The notes below the pieces were generated by a model. That model had not been told where the DNA came from, did not search any database, and was given only the letters and a program-made list of their open reading frames with translations. Positions 1-10,472 of a stretch of DNA of 64,000 nt are shown here, in pieces. The stretch comes from Viola odorata. Taxonomy: Eukaryota > Streptophyta > Magnoliopsida > Malpighiales > Violaceae. Both the position numbers and the translations under genes were made by a program. Each line of letters opens with the position of its first letter. Position 1 is the first letter of the stretch. The stretch is from NCBI GenBank assembly GCA_963691705.1, contig OY829544.1:39825917-39889916 (forward strand). Direction: 5' to 3'.

Positions 1-1161
1 AAGATGATCCTTCAGCCACCATACTGTTACGGAGAATGGATCCTCATGAAGAGATTGTGCAACTAATTGTCATCCGCTCATAAAATACCATTTAAGAACT
101 TAACAACCATCCCTCGAGATGTTGTGATCGACTATGACAGAACTATTGGAAATGTCTGCAGCAATATTATCATCCAATTTTAGCACGGATGATGCTGGAT
201 CAAAATTATACGGTCAATCCCTTGCTAATAAACCTATCTGATCATCAGCTGCTTGCTGCACATATCCAGAGAAGTTCACTTTTCTTCTTAGCCTTTTTAA
301 TTTTAGCTATCATACGATCATTCTGCATCCACTCCCACATTGGGGGCAACTTTTTAAATTATTCATAAAATTTTGTGAGTGGTCATGCCATCGCATTTTG
401 TTTATAAAATTGTTAAAAGTTTTGGCTTTATGATTTGTAAACAAAATTCTTTGAATAAAATCCACACTACCTTCTACTTTTTTAAACCTTCCATAAATTG
501 AGCATGTTCAACATGTTACTGGATCATGGATAACTTGTGTATCCATTTGAAGTTATATGACATGCATGATCTCGCCTGCTAGATCTTATATCTGCAGCAT
601 GTTTAGAAGAAAGTAGTCATAAACATATCCCTGTAAGCATTTTGGGCCTTCACGCCTTATTTCTTTCGTGAGTGCAAATGCCAAACTAAGTGCTAGTTAG
701 ATTTGCATAATATCCTGGGTACATCCACCATCAGACATGGGATAGTTGTAAGATGACAGGGAACTTTGCTCTTTGCTTCCACCTTTCTTTGGTCTTCTCA
801 TTCTTTTGTCTTCAAACACTTGTTTTCGTTCTCTATTCAATTCATTTCTCTTCTAAGTCGCTTGTAAAATTTCTTGCATCCACTTGAATTCCCTAAATAA
901 TGAGCAGTGCCTAACTGAGGTTGTTAACCGGAGGTAAGGTGCACATCAAACTTGGTTTGCGTAAAAGGAATTGCAAAATCTCCGAGGATTGCTCATGGTC
1001 AACGCCAGAAGAAGGCCAAAAGCAAGACTTATAGGCCCCTGCCAAAGACAGGAATGAAGACGGAACAGACAAAAATTGTGCTTGGTTTGTTCGCAAAATA
1101 AAAATAAAAAAATAAAAAAAGGGGTGTTTGAAAAACACAAGCAAGTCAAAAGGGTAACAAG
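1..1161. other. Non-coding 3' internal sequence of element D
   Basis: AT-rich sequence without a credible reading frame; the short frames on the minus strand near 911-1171 are low-complexity and match nothing I recognise. Treated as the decayed or untranslated 3' internal region of element D. Confidence 0.5.
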
Positions 1162-1382
1162 ATGATCTCAAAACAAAAGACAGATCATTCCCAATGAAGA
1201 TTCAAAAATTGGTGCACTTTGTCAACGACAAATAATGATCTCAAAAGTAAGAGAGGTCAGTCCCTGCGAAGATTCAAAAAAATTGGTGTACTTTGTCAAT
1301 AACAGATAATGATTTCAAAAGTAAAAGAGATCATTCCTTGTGAAGATTCAAAAAAAACCCAGTTGGGTATTTCGGAGAAGGG
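1162..1382 (+). repeat. Three-copy ~73-bp tandem repeat
   Basis: Copies begin with ATGATCTC or ATGATTTC at 1162, 1235 and 1309 (periods 73 and 74). Each continues through GAAGATTCAAAAA, and the first two reach CACTTTGTCAA or TACTTTGTCAA. The third copy degenerates after about 1350. The 64-codon frame starting at 1309 lies over the last copy and is probably chance. The following stretch 1383-2269 shows no gene or clear repeat. Confidence 0.7.
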
Positions 1383-2269
1383 GTCTCAGGTTGTATTCAA
1401 ACAACAATTTGTGGAGAAGAAGACTGACATTTTAAAAGAAAAGCTTCAGAGTTTCACCAAACTCTCGCAAACTGCACTCGAGGCACACCTTAACTCCGGT
1501 TAGCAACCTCAGTTGAGCATTGCTCATTAAAAAAAAAACCTTTCTTCTGCCAAAAAAACACTCTCTTCCTTAAACAAATTCTTTCTTCTCTACTTCTCTC
1601 TGTCTATCCACTACATATTTCTGTTCTATTGCAAAGTCTTCTCGATTATATGAATGCCCATGCGTGTGTATCTTCATTTGAAGTTTATTCACTCGGATTG
1701 ACATTGCAAACCTAACTTTGTGCTATGTTTGTTGCATTTTTATGAGAGTAAATACGTAGACTGATTTCTGAGTGGGAGTGCAAACATTAATATCCGGTGA
1801 GGACTGCTTACGTCTACATGTTGTGGGAAAGTCCTGTCCTTGAGGTCGTTATCTCCTGGGCAAGATGCAGATGCTTTTCTAGGCTCGTATCAAGCATGCT
1901 GATATTATAGAAACTGGATGACATGTTCTCCAGAATTGCATAAATTTGTTGAACCTTCTCTTGATGGGGAAGTTGTTTTATAAAATGCTGGGGGCAAACC
2001 TTAGGGTAGTGTGGGAATAGTTTCATATGCAACATACATGATTTGATCTTGTTGTTTTGTCATTTATCAATTGCTCGCTCTTTTTCCATCCATTGCTACT
2101 CCGTGTTTGTTTCCTCCCTATTTGCAGAATGCAGGTGTGCGTCAGTGGAATCTCACATTGCCACGAATCTTCGCCAACAAATCAGAAGCCGAATAGAGAT
2201 ACGTTATCACTCCCCTTTCAAAGTTTTGAGTGGTGGTTCAAACCCCATCTCCTAAGTTTTGTGTGGCGG

Positions 2270-3085
2270 TTCTGCATTTCTGCATCAGTGTCCGTGACTG
2301 CGATACCTTTACATTTCTGCATCAGTGTCCGTGACTGCGATACCTTTACATTTCTACATCAGTGTCCGTGACTGCGATAGCCTCGCCTAGGTATCTTTAC
2401 ATTTCTGCATCGTCCGCGACTGTGATAGCCTTGCCCGGATACCTTTACTTTTCCACATTAGCATCCGTGACTATGATAGCCTCGCCCGGATACCTTTACA
2501 TTTCTGCATCAGTGTCCGTGACTGCGATAGCCTCACCCGGATACCTTTACATTTCTACATCAGTGTCCGTGACTGCGATAGCCTCGCCCGGATACCTTTA
2601 CATTTCTGCATCGTCCGCGACTGCGATAGCCTCGCCCGGATACCTTTACATTTCTGCATCAGTGTCCGTGACTGCGATAGCCTCGCCCGGGTATCTTTCC
2701 ATTTCTGCATCGTCCGCAACTGCGATAGCCTCGCCCAGATACCTTTACTTTCCTGCATTGTCAGCGACTGCGATAGCCTCACCCGGATACCTTTACATTT
2801 CTGCATTAGTGTCCGTGACTGCAATAGCCTCGCCTGGATACCTTTACTTTCCTGCATCAACGTTTGACAATTGCGGTGTCCTCGTTCAGATGTCAAAGTT
2901 TTATTTCCTGCACAGAGGTTGGCAATTGCAGTGTCCCCGTTCGGATATCAAGTTATATTTCTGCAATTTACTTTCCTGCATCAGCGTAAGTTTGCGAGTA
3001 CTAGCCTCGCCCGGACTGGTTCTACTTCCAGCATCAACACATGGACTACGGGTACTACCCTCGCCCTGATCCAAACTTATCAATC
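2270..3085 (+). repeat. Minisatellite, ~37- to 51-bp units
   Basis: About twelve copies of a unit containing GTGACTGCGATAGCCTCGCC and ATACCTTTACATTTCTGCAT run from 2270 to about 2870. The first copies are 37 bp and later ones 47-51 bp, with more diverged copies to about 3085. Because 51 is a multiple of three, a 235-codon frame stays open across the array (2362-3069). Its product would be a monotonous repeat, and I do not regard it as a gene. Repeats between pol and the 3' LTR are common in large Tat/Ogre-type elements. Confidence 0.8.
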
Positions 3086-3200
3086 ACCCACTCCTAGGTA
3101 GGTCTGCATTTAAATTCTGCATCGTTCACTGACACGGGAGCAACCATCTTTACTGCTCATCAAAAACCTCGATTACACCTCATTTTTTTGATAAGACAGT

Positions 3201-3214
3201 AAAGAGGGGGCAAC
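3201..3214 (+). promoter_or_regulatory. Polypurine tract of element D
   Basis: The sequence AAAGAGGGGGCAAC lies directly before the LTR start TGTTGCTACC. This is the expected place and composition for the plus-strand primer of reverse transcription. Confidence 0.7.
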
Positions 3215-5537
3215 TGTTGCTACCCGATTTTTGGCTTTTTATTTTTCATCATCCAATATTTTCTCATTTCAAGCATCAACTTGCTAAAAATCATACGTCA
3301 ATTTATTTTCATCCAACTAATGTCATTTTTATCACTTTTCCCGTTCGAACTCGTATTGGTTCTGTTGCTACCCGATTTTTGACTTTTAATTTTTCATCAT
3401 CAAATATCTTCTCATTTTCAAGCATCAATTTTCTTAACATCATATGTCAGTTTATTTTTGTCCAACTGATGTTTATTTTTTGCTCCTTTTGCCATTTAAA
3501 TTTTATTTCATAATTTTTTCGTATTTTTCCTGTTCAAACTCGTATCGGTCTCGAGTAAAATTCTTGAAACCAATGGTTGAACAATGTTCACTTTTTAGCT
3601 ACTTATTTTTTAATTATTATTTATTATTTTTCTAACTCGCGCCATTTCATTTCGTTCAATTTTGATTTTATTTCTAGCATTTTTCATATTCGAACTTTTG
3701 TTGTTTACAAATGAATTTTTATCGAATTATATGATGAAATTTTCGCCACTTGCTGTATACTAATAATTTCATTTTATTTTACTCTACAGTTTAGTATATT
3801 TGGATTGAGTTTTTTTAACAAATTGCTTGTACCACTAGCTTGAACCAGAAAATCAACAGGAACGTCTTGACTTGGCCTTAACCGTTGATCTGATTGACTT
3901 TGGTAGTCAATCAAGATCAACGGCTACCTAATTAATAGCCTTTCCCCTAGACCTCACCTTACCACCTTTTCCGCGCAAGAACAGAAGCGAACCAGAGCCT
4001 CGGTCTAGCTCGCGTTCGGCCTCGTTCGTCAACCCAAGGAGATCAACACAAAGTCCCATCATAAGCACTGCTCTGGCCCACGCTCCCAGATCCGCTACCA
4101 CGCGCAGCTCGTCGCCGAAATCCACTCGCCAAGATTCCCTATAAATATCAAGCTCGCGAGCTCATTTTTGCTTGCTCATTCAACAAAAAATATTTTCTCC
4201 CTCTCTAGCGCCGGTTCACTGGCACGAATGGCTGCCTACTTCAACTTGAGGTTGAAGTTACTCCCAGTTAAACTTTTTTTTTCTTTTTCACTTATTTTTT
4301 AGTCATTTTCTTTTAAAAATCCGTTTGTTTGTATTTTAATAGGAAAAGCGTCCGTTTTGATTTTAAATAAATTATATGTGATATGTAGAATAATTACAGT
4401 GTTTTAGTTTACTCAATCGTGGGCCAATTCAAGCCAAATTTAAGCTTTTTATTTATTTAGTTTTAATTCATTTTTGAATTAATGGACACTATTTTAAGTT
4501 TAATTTTCTTGTTGTTATGGTATGTATATGTTGCTGCAGTCACAAGGAATTTTCTGGCCAATTTTGGGCCATAATGGTGAATGTTTTTTCCTTGGTCGCC
4601 GGCAATGGCGCCGGCGACGCAAGGAAAGAGATAGTGAACAGTGGAGCTGTTGGCTCCCTGTTCTAATTAATCTTGGGCCAAGGCTGGCCCAAGAAGAAGG
4701 ACGCGGGCGTGATGCCCACGTGTGTGAAAAGAAAGCTGGGCCACTTGGGCCCAGCGTGGTGAAAGAAAGCTTGGGCATCTAGCGCCCAAGCGTGGGAAGA
4801 AGCTGGTCCGTTTGGCCCAGCGAGAGAGGAGGCGTGGACTGAGGCCCACTCAGACAACCAGCCCAGTGGGCTGGGCTGTCCTGGGCCCAGCGGGTACGAC
4901 CCATTTTTTCTTTTTTTCCACTGATTTATCGTATGCTTATGCTGTGTAATTAATTATGTTTGCATGTTCTAGATGGTTAAATAATTATTTTCGTCTACTT
5001 TTAAATCGTTAAAATTGTCTAATATGCAATAATTTGTTAAATATTTATTTGTTTTCCAATTATTTATTACTCGTATTAACAATCTCATTTTGTAGGCAAA
5101 TCAACACGCATCTCTACAACAAAGTACATGTTCTCTCCCTTTTATTTATTTTAACATTTTTATAATTGTATGCACCATTATTTAGAAATAATTAGATTTA
5201 CCTCTGTTGGGCATGATCACTAAAGTATGACTTTTTATTTTTCAAGCATGATATAAAACACCTCTTTTATCCGGTAACCTTTTTAGGATGTGACTCGGGT
5301 GCCTAACACCTTCCCGAGTCCATAATACGACCCCGAACCATTGTTCTCGGGTTCAGACCCATTTTGCCTTAGCTTTTTATTTTATTTTCTGCCATGTTCT
5401 TAAACAATAGGTTCCCTAAACCTAGAAACAAAATAGGGTGGCGACTTCATTGCATCATGTGAGATGAGTCCGATTTCATCTCACATCTGGTCCCAAATTT
5501 GCGTCGCACAAATAAAATCCAAAAAGGGGGTGCGATA
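3215..5537 (+). repeat. 3' LTR of element D (about 2.3 kb)
   Basis: It starts TGTTGCTACCCGATTTTTGG after the polypurine tract. The end is placed at GGGGTGCGATA (5537), read as a mutated ...GCGACA terminus. The first ~147 bp are duplicated in tandem: the LTR start recurs at 3362 with small differences. A GC-rich block at 4540-4900 is unlike the AT-rich remainder. The inverted repeat CTCGGG/CCCGAG at 5294-5318 is a conserved U5-like feature. The right boundary could be off by some bases, and 5538 onward belongs to the Athila LTR. Confidence 0.6.
4660..4900. promoter_or_regulatory. Cluster of GGCCCA/TGGGCC motifs in the LTR of D
   Basis: About nine GGCCCA or TGGGCC hexamers sit in 240 bp of GC-rich LTR. 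Such hexamers are known in plants as site II elements bound by TCP factors in promoters of growth-related genes. Whether they act in this LTR is inference from motif density only. Confidence 0.4.
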
Positions 5538-6053
5538 AACTCCTAGTTTGATTAGAATTAGAACTTATAGTTTTACTAGAATTTGTACTACGCTTTTTGC
5601 CTATTTAAAAGCCGATTGGCTTCATTAATAAAACATGCTATTTTTACCCAAATTGATATTGAGACTGTCTTGGAGAGTATTTACTCTTGTTGTTTGTGGA
5701 CTCGAACCTTGTGCTTTTCCTTCAGTTTCGCAAGCTAGGGCTTAGTCAAGTAAAACCGAAGTTGCGACCATTGTTTGTTCCTTAGGGTCACAGGGCTGAA
5801 CCTAATACAAGAAAGAACCTCACTAGGATTTGTTTAGGTTAGTAGGCATAGGGTTGTTTGCTAATCGAGACTTGTTCTCGTGAGTTTATCCACCAAATTC
5901 CGCATCAATCTCGAACCTTCGAACGAGATCGTCATTCAAGCGCATCCTAGGCAACTAGAATTGTATCACCTCTTACTTGTTATTTATAATTAAACTTGTT
6001 CTTACTAGTGAGTTGTATTTATTACTTATTTTTTACCGACTCGACACCGATCA
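5538..6053 (+). repeat. 3' portion of the Athila 5' LTR
   Basis: It ends ...CGACACCGATCA just before AATTT and the primer-binding site. It contains a TATTTAAAA box near 5592 and AATAAAA near 5616, a plausible promoter and poly(A) signal. The upstream part of the LTR is missing and replaced by the LTR of element D. Confidence 0.65.
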
Positions 6054-6058
6054 AATTT

Positions 6059-6076
6059 TGGCGTCGTTGCCGAGGA
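6059..6076 (+). promoter_or_regulatory. Athila primer-binding site
   Basis: TGGCGTCGTTGCCGAGGA closely matches the Athila site TGGCGCCGTTGCCGGGGA, which is complementary to the 3' end of tRNA-Asp. It lies 5 bp after the LTR end. Confidence 0.75.
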
Positions 6077-6109
6077 GTACGGTTTACTGATCTTTGTGTT
6101 TTCTTGTTC

Positions 6110-7240
6110 ATGACCAGGTCCTCTTGTAAGAAATTAATATCATTCAATCCAGAACTGACCAGAGCAGAGATAGAAAATAAAAGGAAAGCCAAAAGAAAGT
6201 GATTGATACCAACGAATACTACACCAAGTTCATCAGCAGCCTGTCATCTTGATCAAGAGCATCCTCCTGACCAAGAAGTAGACCAAGAAGAACCGAATCC
6301 AAGAATAGACATGGAGGGGTAGCTAGTTGAGCAGACTCTCAGGGAGTGAAACCAAGGAGCAGAACAGACCACTTATTGATGTATTGATCTACCATCAGTG
6401 GATCATGATTGGGCCATCAAAACCAACATTATCCATAACCTGAAGAAATTCCATGGGCACTCCAATGAAAATCCTTACCTCACAACACCATCACTACATG
6501 GGATCAAATGTCAGCAGCTTTTTTGAATAAATAATGGAATGCAAGCAAGGCTGGAGCAGCCAGGAAGAATCTCATTTCCATCTAGTAAAGAAGGAACAAG
6601 AGCTTTAGAGAATACTGCCAAAGGTTCAAAGACCTTCAAGATATCTGTCCAACCCATGGAGTGACTGATCAAGATTTGATTTAGTACTTCTATGACGGGA
6701 TGAGTCAGAAGGACAAAGAGAGAGTTGATGCAATATCTAGAGGAGCCCTCCAAGATCAAACTCCAACTCGAGCTAAAATATTGTTGTAAACTATGGCTGA
6801 AAACTGCCATAATAACAGCCCTTCAAAGCGATCTAACCCTATCTCTTCTTTGCATTCAATTACCTTAGAATATCATATCTCCAATATTTCTAACTTCATG
6901 CAAAATCTTTCTATAGGTGTTCAAGGCCAAGAAACCAACCAAGGTACAACTGTGAGTGTTTGCAGAATCTGCCGCCAAGCTGACCATCATACTAATCCAT
7001 GTTCCATGTTGCAACCTGCAACACCAGAAGAGATCACTGCATAAGTAAATGCTACTTATGGTTACAACCAAAACCAGCAAAATAATTATCCTCCCAACAA
7101 TAATCCATACTCCAATGTCTACAACCCTGAATGGAGGAATCATCCTAATTTCAGCTAGGCCTAGAATCAGCCCCAAAACAATCAAGCACCTCCAAACCAG
7201 TAACAACAACCACCATTCAACCTCCAAAACTTCGTCCCTA
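6110..7240 (+). pseudogene. gag: Athila gag, 5' part, degenerate
   Basis: The frame opens at ATG 6110 (MTRSSCKK...) with a short stretch like Athila Gag N-termini and stops at 6202. Gag-like fragments continue in several frames. A CCHC zinc knuckle, CRICRQADHHTNPC, lies at about 6960-7005. It is followed by the Asn/Gln-rich segment of Athila Gag (YSNVYNPEWRNHPNF, about 7110-7155), broken by a TAG. The coding sequence is then split by the 7241-9310 insert. No continuous protein can be made. The zinc knuckle would bind genomic RNA during packaging in a working element. Confidence 0.7.
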
Positions 7241-9310
7241 GATGACCGGTTGTCGAAGACGCCAAAAATAATAATAAAACTTACTGCCTAATGCACAATA
7301 AAACTTGCATATAGTGATAACAGGGTTGAACCCAGGGACTAGGGCAAGACGCTTACTTCAGTGTATGACGCGGACAAACAACCGAAACAGTACTAGTGGG
7401 GGGTTTTGAGAGATTCTTTGATCAACTATTACTAAACAGAATAAAGAAGAATAATTAAAGATATGAAATCGAGGAGAAAAGGTTCCTAGCAAAGGTCTAT
7501 CTCCGGTTGCATTTCGGTTAGTTGGTCATTGCTGCAAAGATGTTCTACTCCTAGTTCATAGATGTGCTATAGGGACCAAGTACGCTTAGGTCCTCTGCTT
7601 TCCTTCGTAAGAGAAGTTACTCCAAGGTACGCTTAGGTCCTCTGCTAACCTCGTCCTCAAAGGTACGCTTATGGAGACAATACTTAGATGCCCATAAAGA
7701 AGAGGAAAGACACATCTAGGGCGAGACACTCAGTACGCTCGAGGAACTACCCTAATTGGTTGTTTACCCTAATCAGATTGGACCAGGTCGATGTGATGAC
7801 TCTGATTTAGTTGCCTACTCTACTATGTAGCCTCACATTAGTTATTACTACAAAGATGGTTGTAATTAGGGGTGTTCATCGGTCGATACCGTAAATTTTC
7901 AGTATAAATATTTCGGTATTCGGTATACCGAACTAAAAAAATTAGATACCATACCATAGCTTCTATTGATCGGTACCATTATCATATTATCGAAATAATT
8001 TGGTACGGTATTTCGGTACTACGGTAGTACCAAATTACATACAAACATTAGTCTAATAAATAATAAACAAGTAAAATTAAGTTGGCATGATACTTTCCAG
8101 CAGGGTCCGTGTGTCATTTAATTTTTAAATAAATTAATTAAATCATTTAACTTAATAATATATATTTTGTTGGGTGCGTGTTTCTATTTAATTTCTAAAT
8201 AAATTATATCACTTAATTTAATAATATATGTTTTGCTATGGTGCATGTGTTGCTATTTAATTTTAAAATAAATTAACTTAGTAATATATATGGTAACGAT
8301 ATTTTTGGTAATACCATATTTATAAAATTCAATACCGTATCATACCAAACTAATTTCGGTACGGTATTTGGTATACCGAAATAAAAAAAATATCAAATAA
8401 AATACCGACCGAATAGAGAAAACTTCAGTTCGGTATGTCGGTAATTTCGGTTAGGTCGGTATTTGCACAACCCTAGCTGTAATTATCTAGGTTCAATTAA
8501 TAGTTGGCAAGACTCCTAATCATCCCTAGACAAATTGACAAGAAAAAAATAAACAAGCAAATACAAGCATGGAATTTATTAAGTATGTTTCGACCTCACA
8601 ACTAACCTAAGCAACCTTCGAAGAACCTTTGCTAAGACAGGAGAGCTTAGCCGCTCATCTAAGGATTAGACAAATAAAATGGATAAAAGAAATAAATTGC
8701 ATAAAAGAGAAGAGAAGGAAACACAATAAATTGCTACTGAATACCGGTCGGATCTAAAGCTCCGAGATTATTACAAAGCTGGAAAAAGACACCGGAGGCG
8801 GAAGTGTCAAAGTCTCAAATCCGAAAGTGGGAAAGAACTTGGATCCGAAAGATTACCCCCTAAAACCCTAAATCACTGAAGTCTTTATAGGAAAAATACC
8901 AAAAAGGAAATTCTAAGTCTAGTAGAACTACAAAGATGGAAATAAGTCTTCCGCTGAGTTGGAGGATCGTGGGAATGAAAGATAGAATCTGCCGGATTTC
9001 CTATTTGAGGGTTTCCTTTTCTGCGTCTGGATTCTTAGCTTCCGCCTGCGATCTGCGGACAATCAGCTGCAAGGCCTCGAAGCTCCGCACTCGGCAAAAT
9101 CCGTCTAAAAAGCGTGCAATTCTGCAATTTTCCCTTCTTAAGTCCAGATCTGCAAACATAAGACAAACAGGAGCAGATCGGCAGTATCAAGATCAAAAGT
9201 GGACTAAGAAAGAAGGAAAAATATGCATAATATACACACTATCACTAGACCATCCCAAAATCAAATTAACGCACCTCTATAATTACCAGCACCCTCAAAG
9301 TAGTTACAAA
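7241..9310. other. Unclassified ~2-kb insert in the Athila gag
   Basis: Athila Gag similarity breaks off at about 7240 and resumes at about 9311, where the frame reads on towards VPTLEDTLSKF-like sequence. Between them lies DNA with no recognised domain: short direct repeats of GTACGCTTAGGTCCTCTGC near 7587 and 7626, a hAT-type MITE at 7867-8475, and a 125-codon frame at 8936-9313 that I do not recognise. The minus-strand reading of the left end (CCCTGGGTTCAACCCTGTTATC) resembles 5' regions of some plant LTR elements, so a reverse solo LTR or non-autonomous element is possible. Ends are approximate; GTTG occurs at both junctions. Confidence 0.45.
7867..8475. mobile_element. hAT-type MITE (609 bp)
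   Basis: Terminal inverted repeats TAGGGGTGTTCA (left) and TAGGGTTGTGCA (right, on the complement) are flanked by an 8-bp target-site duplication, GTTGTAAT (7859-7866) and GCTGTAAT (8476-8483), matching at 7 of 8 positions. Subterminal CGGTA-rich repeats are typical of plant hAT MITEs. The middle (about 8090-8300) holds three imperfect ~75-bp tandem copies around TTTAAATAAATTA. It has no coding capacity, so it would need a transposase supplied in trans. Confidence 0.8.
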
Positions 9311-10472
9311 TAGTTGGTCCAACTCTTGAGGACACCCTTAGCAAGTTTATTCAGGTTAATCAAGCACAAACTAACACTACTATGCAGAGATGTATAAGGA
9401 AATAAACATGCTGTTAGAGAGCAACAAGAATCAACAAGGAAGATTTCCTACCAATACAGTGGACAATCCCAAGCACAATGTGAGCGCGATCAGTTTGAGG
9501 AGTAGTGTAGATCTACCAGAGAGGAAAGAGATGCTCGCATATGAGCGAGAGTTGAAGTTTAAGACGCTAAAGGAGATAGTAGAGGTAGAAGAAGAGGAGT
9601 TGGCTGAAGTTGAGATCATCTTAGCAGTTGAGGAAACCTTCTTGGCCAAGGAAGAGGCCAAGAAAGTACAGAAGCTGCACTTCAGAAAGAAAAATAGGAG
9701 AACGCCCCTCCACCTTTTCCACCAATGCCTGTGAAAACCAAAAGGGAGAAAAAGGAAAAGGAATTTATGGATGTATTTTAAAAAGTGGCAATTAACATAC
9801 CTATTGCTTGATTTAGTTGCTAAAATTCCTAGTTATGCTAAATTCCTTAAAGGTTTATGTTTTAATAAGAAGAAACTTGCAGGAGTTGAACAGGTTAGCT
9901 TGAACAAGAATGTTTCATCAGTGTTTCAATCTAGGCTTCTAGAGAAGTGCACAAATCAAGGAACCTTCGATATTCCATGCAAGATAGGCAACAAGAAAAT
10001 TGAAAAGGCCTTGTATGACTTAAGAGCAGGTATACATGTCTTGTCACTAGCAGAGTATGAGAGGCTGAACATTGGAACCATAAAGGAAACTAGAGTGGTC
10101 ATCCAGCTCACTAATCGATCCATTATTTACCCCAAGGGAGTTTTCTAGGACGTTCTCTACTCCGTGGACTTCTACATTGTCGACATGAACATGGATCTCT
10201 CTTCAAACACCACTGATGTTCTCTTAGGCAGACCCTTTCTAAGGACTGTAAGGGGTTTGATTGATGTGTATAATAGGTGTCTCTCTTTAGATTATGATGG
10301 GCAAATAATTAAATTTAATATGTATGATGTCATCAAACACCCAAGCGAGATACATAGCTTGAATTTCATAGATGTTTATGAGCCCCTTGCTAATGAAGTT
10401 TATGAACTTAATGAGACTGACCCACTTGATTTTGTTCTTAGCAAGGGAATTGAAGGAGAAAAGCTAGTGTAG
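9311..10472 (+). pseudogene. Athila Gag C-terminus and protease, degenerate
   Basis: Fragments at 9390-9734, 9771-10148 and 10164-10472 cover the end of Gag and an aspartic protease. The active-site region reads ALYDLRAGIHVL where Athila proteases carry DLGAS. The glycine of the catalytic triplet is therefore lost and the enzyme would be dead. The flap/C-terminal motif DVLLGRPFLRT is preserved at about 10220-10250. A TAG at 10146-10148 and the frame change between 9734 and 9771 break the frame. Confidence 0.7.

Larger units (their letters stand above)
1..5537 (+). mobile_element. Element D: 3' part of a Ty3/gypsy Tat/Ogre-like LTR element
   Basis: A polypurine tract at 3201-3214 abuts an LTR start (TGTTGCTACCCG) at 3215, so the sequence to its left is the 3' internal region of an LTR element whose gag-pol lies outside the window. 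No recognisable coding domain remains in 1-3200; it holds two blocks of tandem repeats and AT-rich DNA. The LTR start and the U5 block around 5290-5320 (a CTCGGG...CCCGAG inverted repeat enclosing GTGCCTAACACC) resemble Tat/Ogre LTRs as I remember them. The 5' LTR is not in the window, so no target-site duplication can be checked. Confidence 0.55.

Noticed and set aside
2362..3069. 235-codon open frame
   Set aside because: It lies wholly on the minisatellite of element D; repeat length divisible by three keeps it open on both strands.
8936..9313. 125-codon frame as a gene
   Set aside because: No recognisable domain, low-complexity C-terminus, and located in an unclassified insert; no supporting signal.
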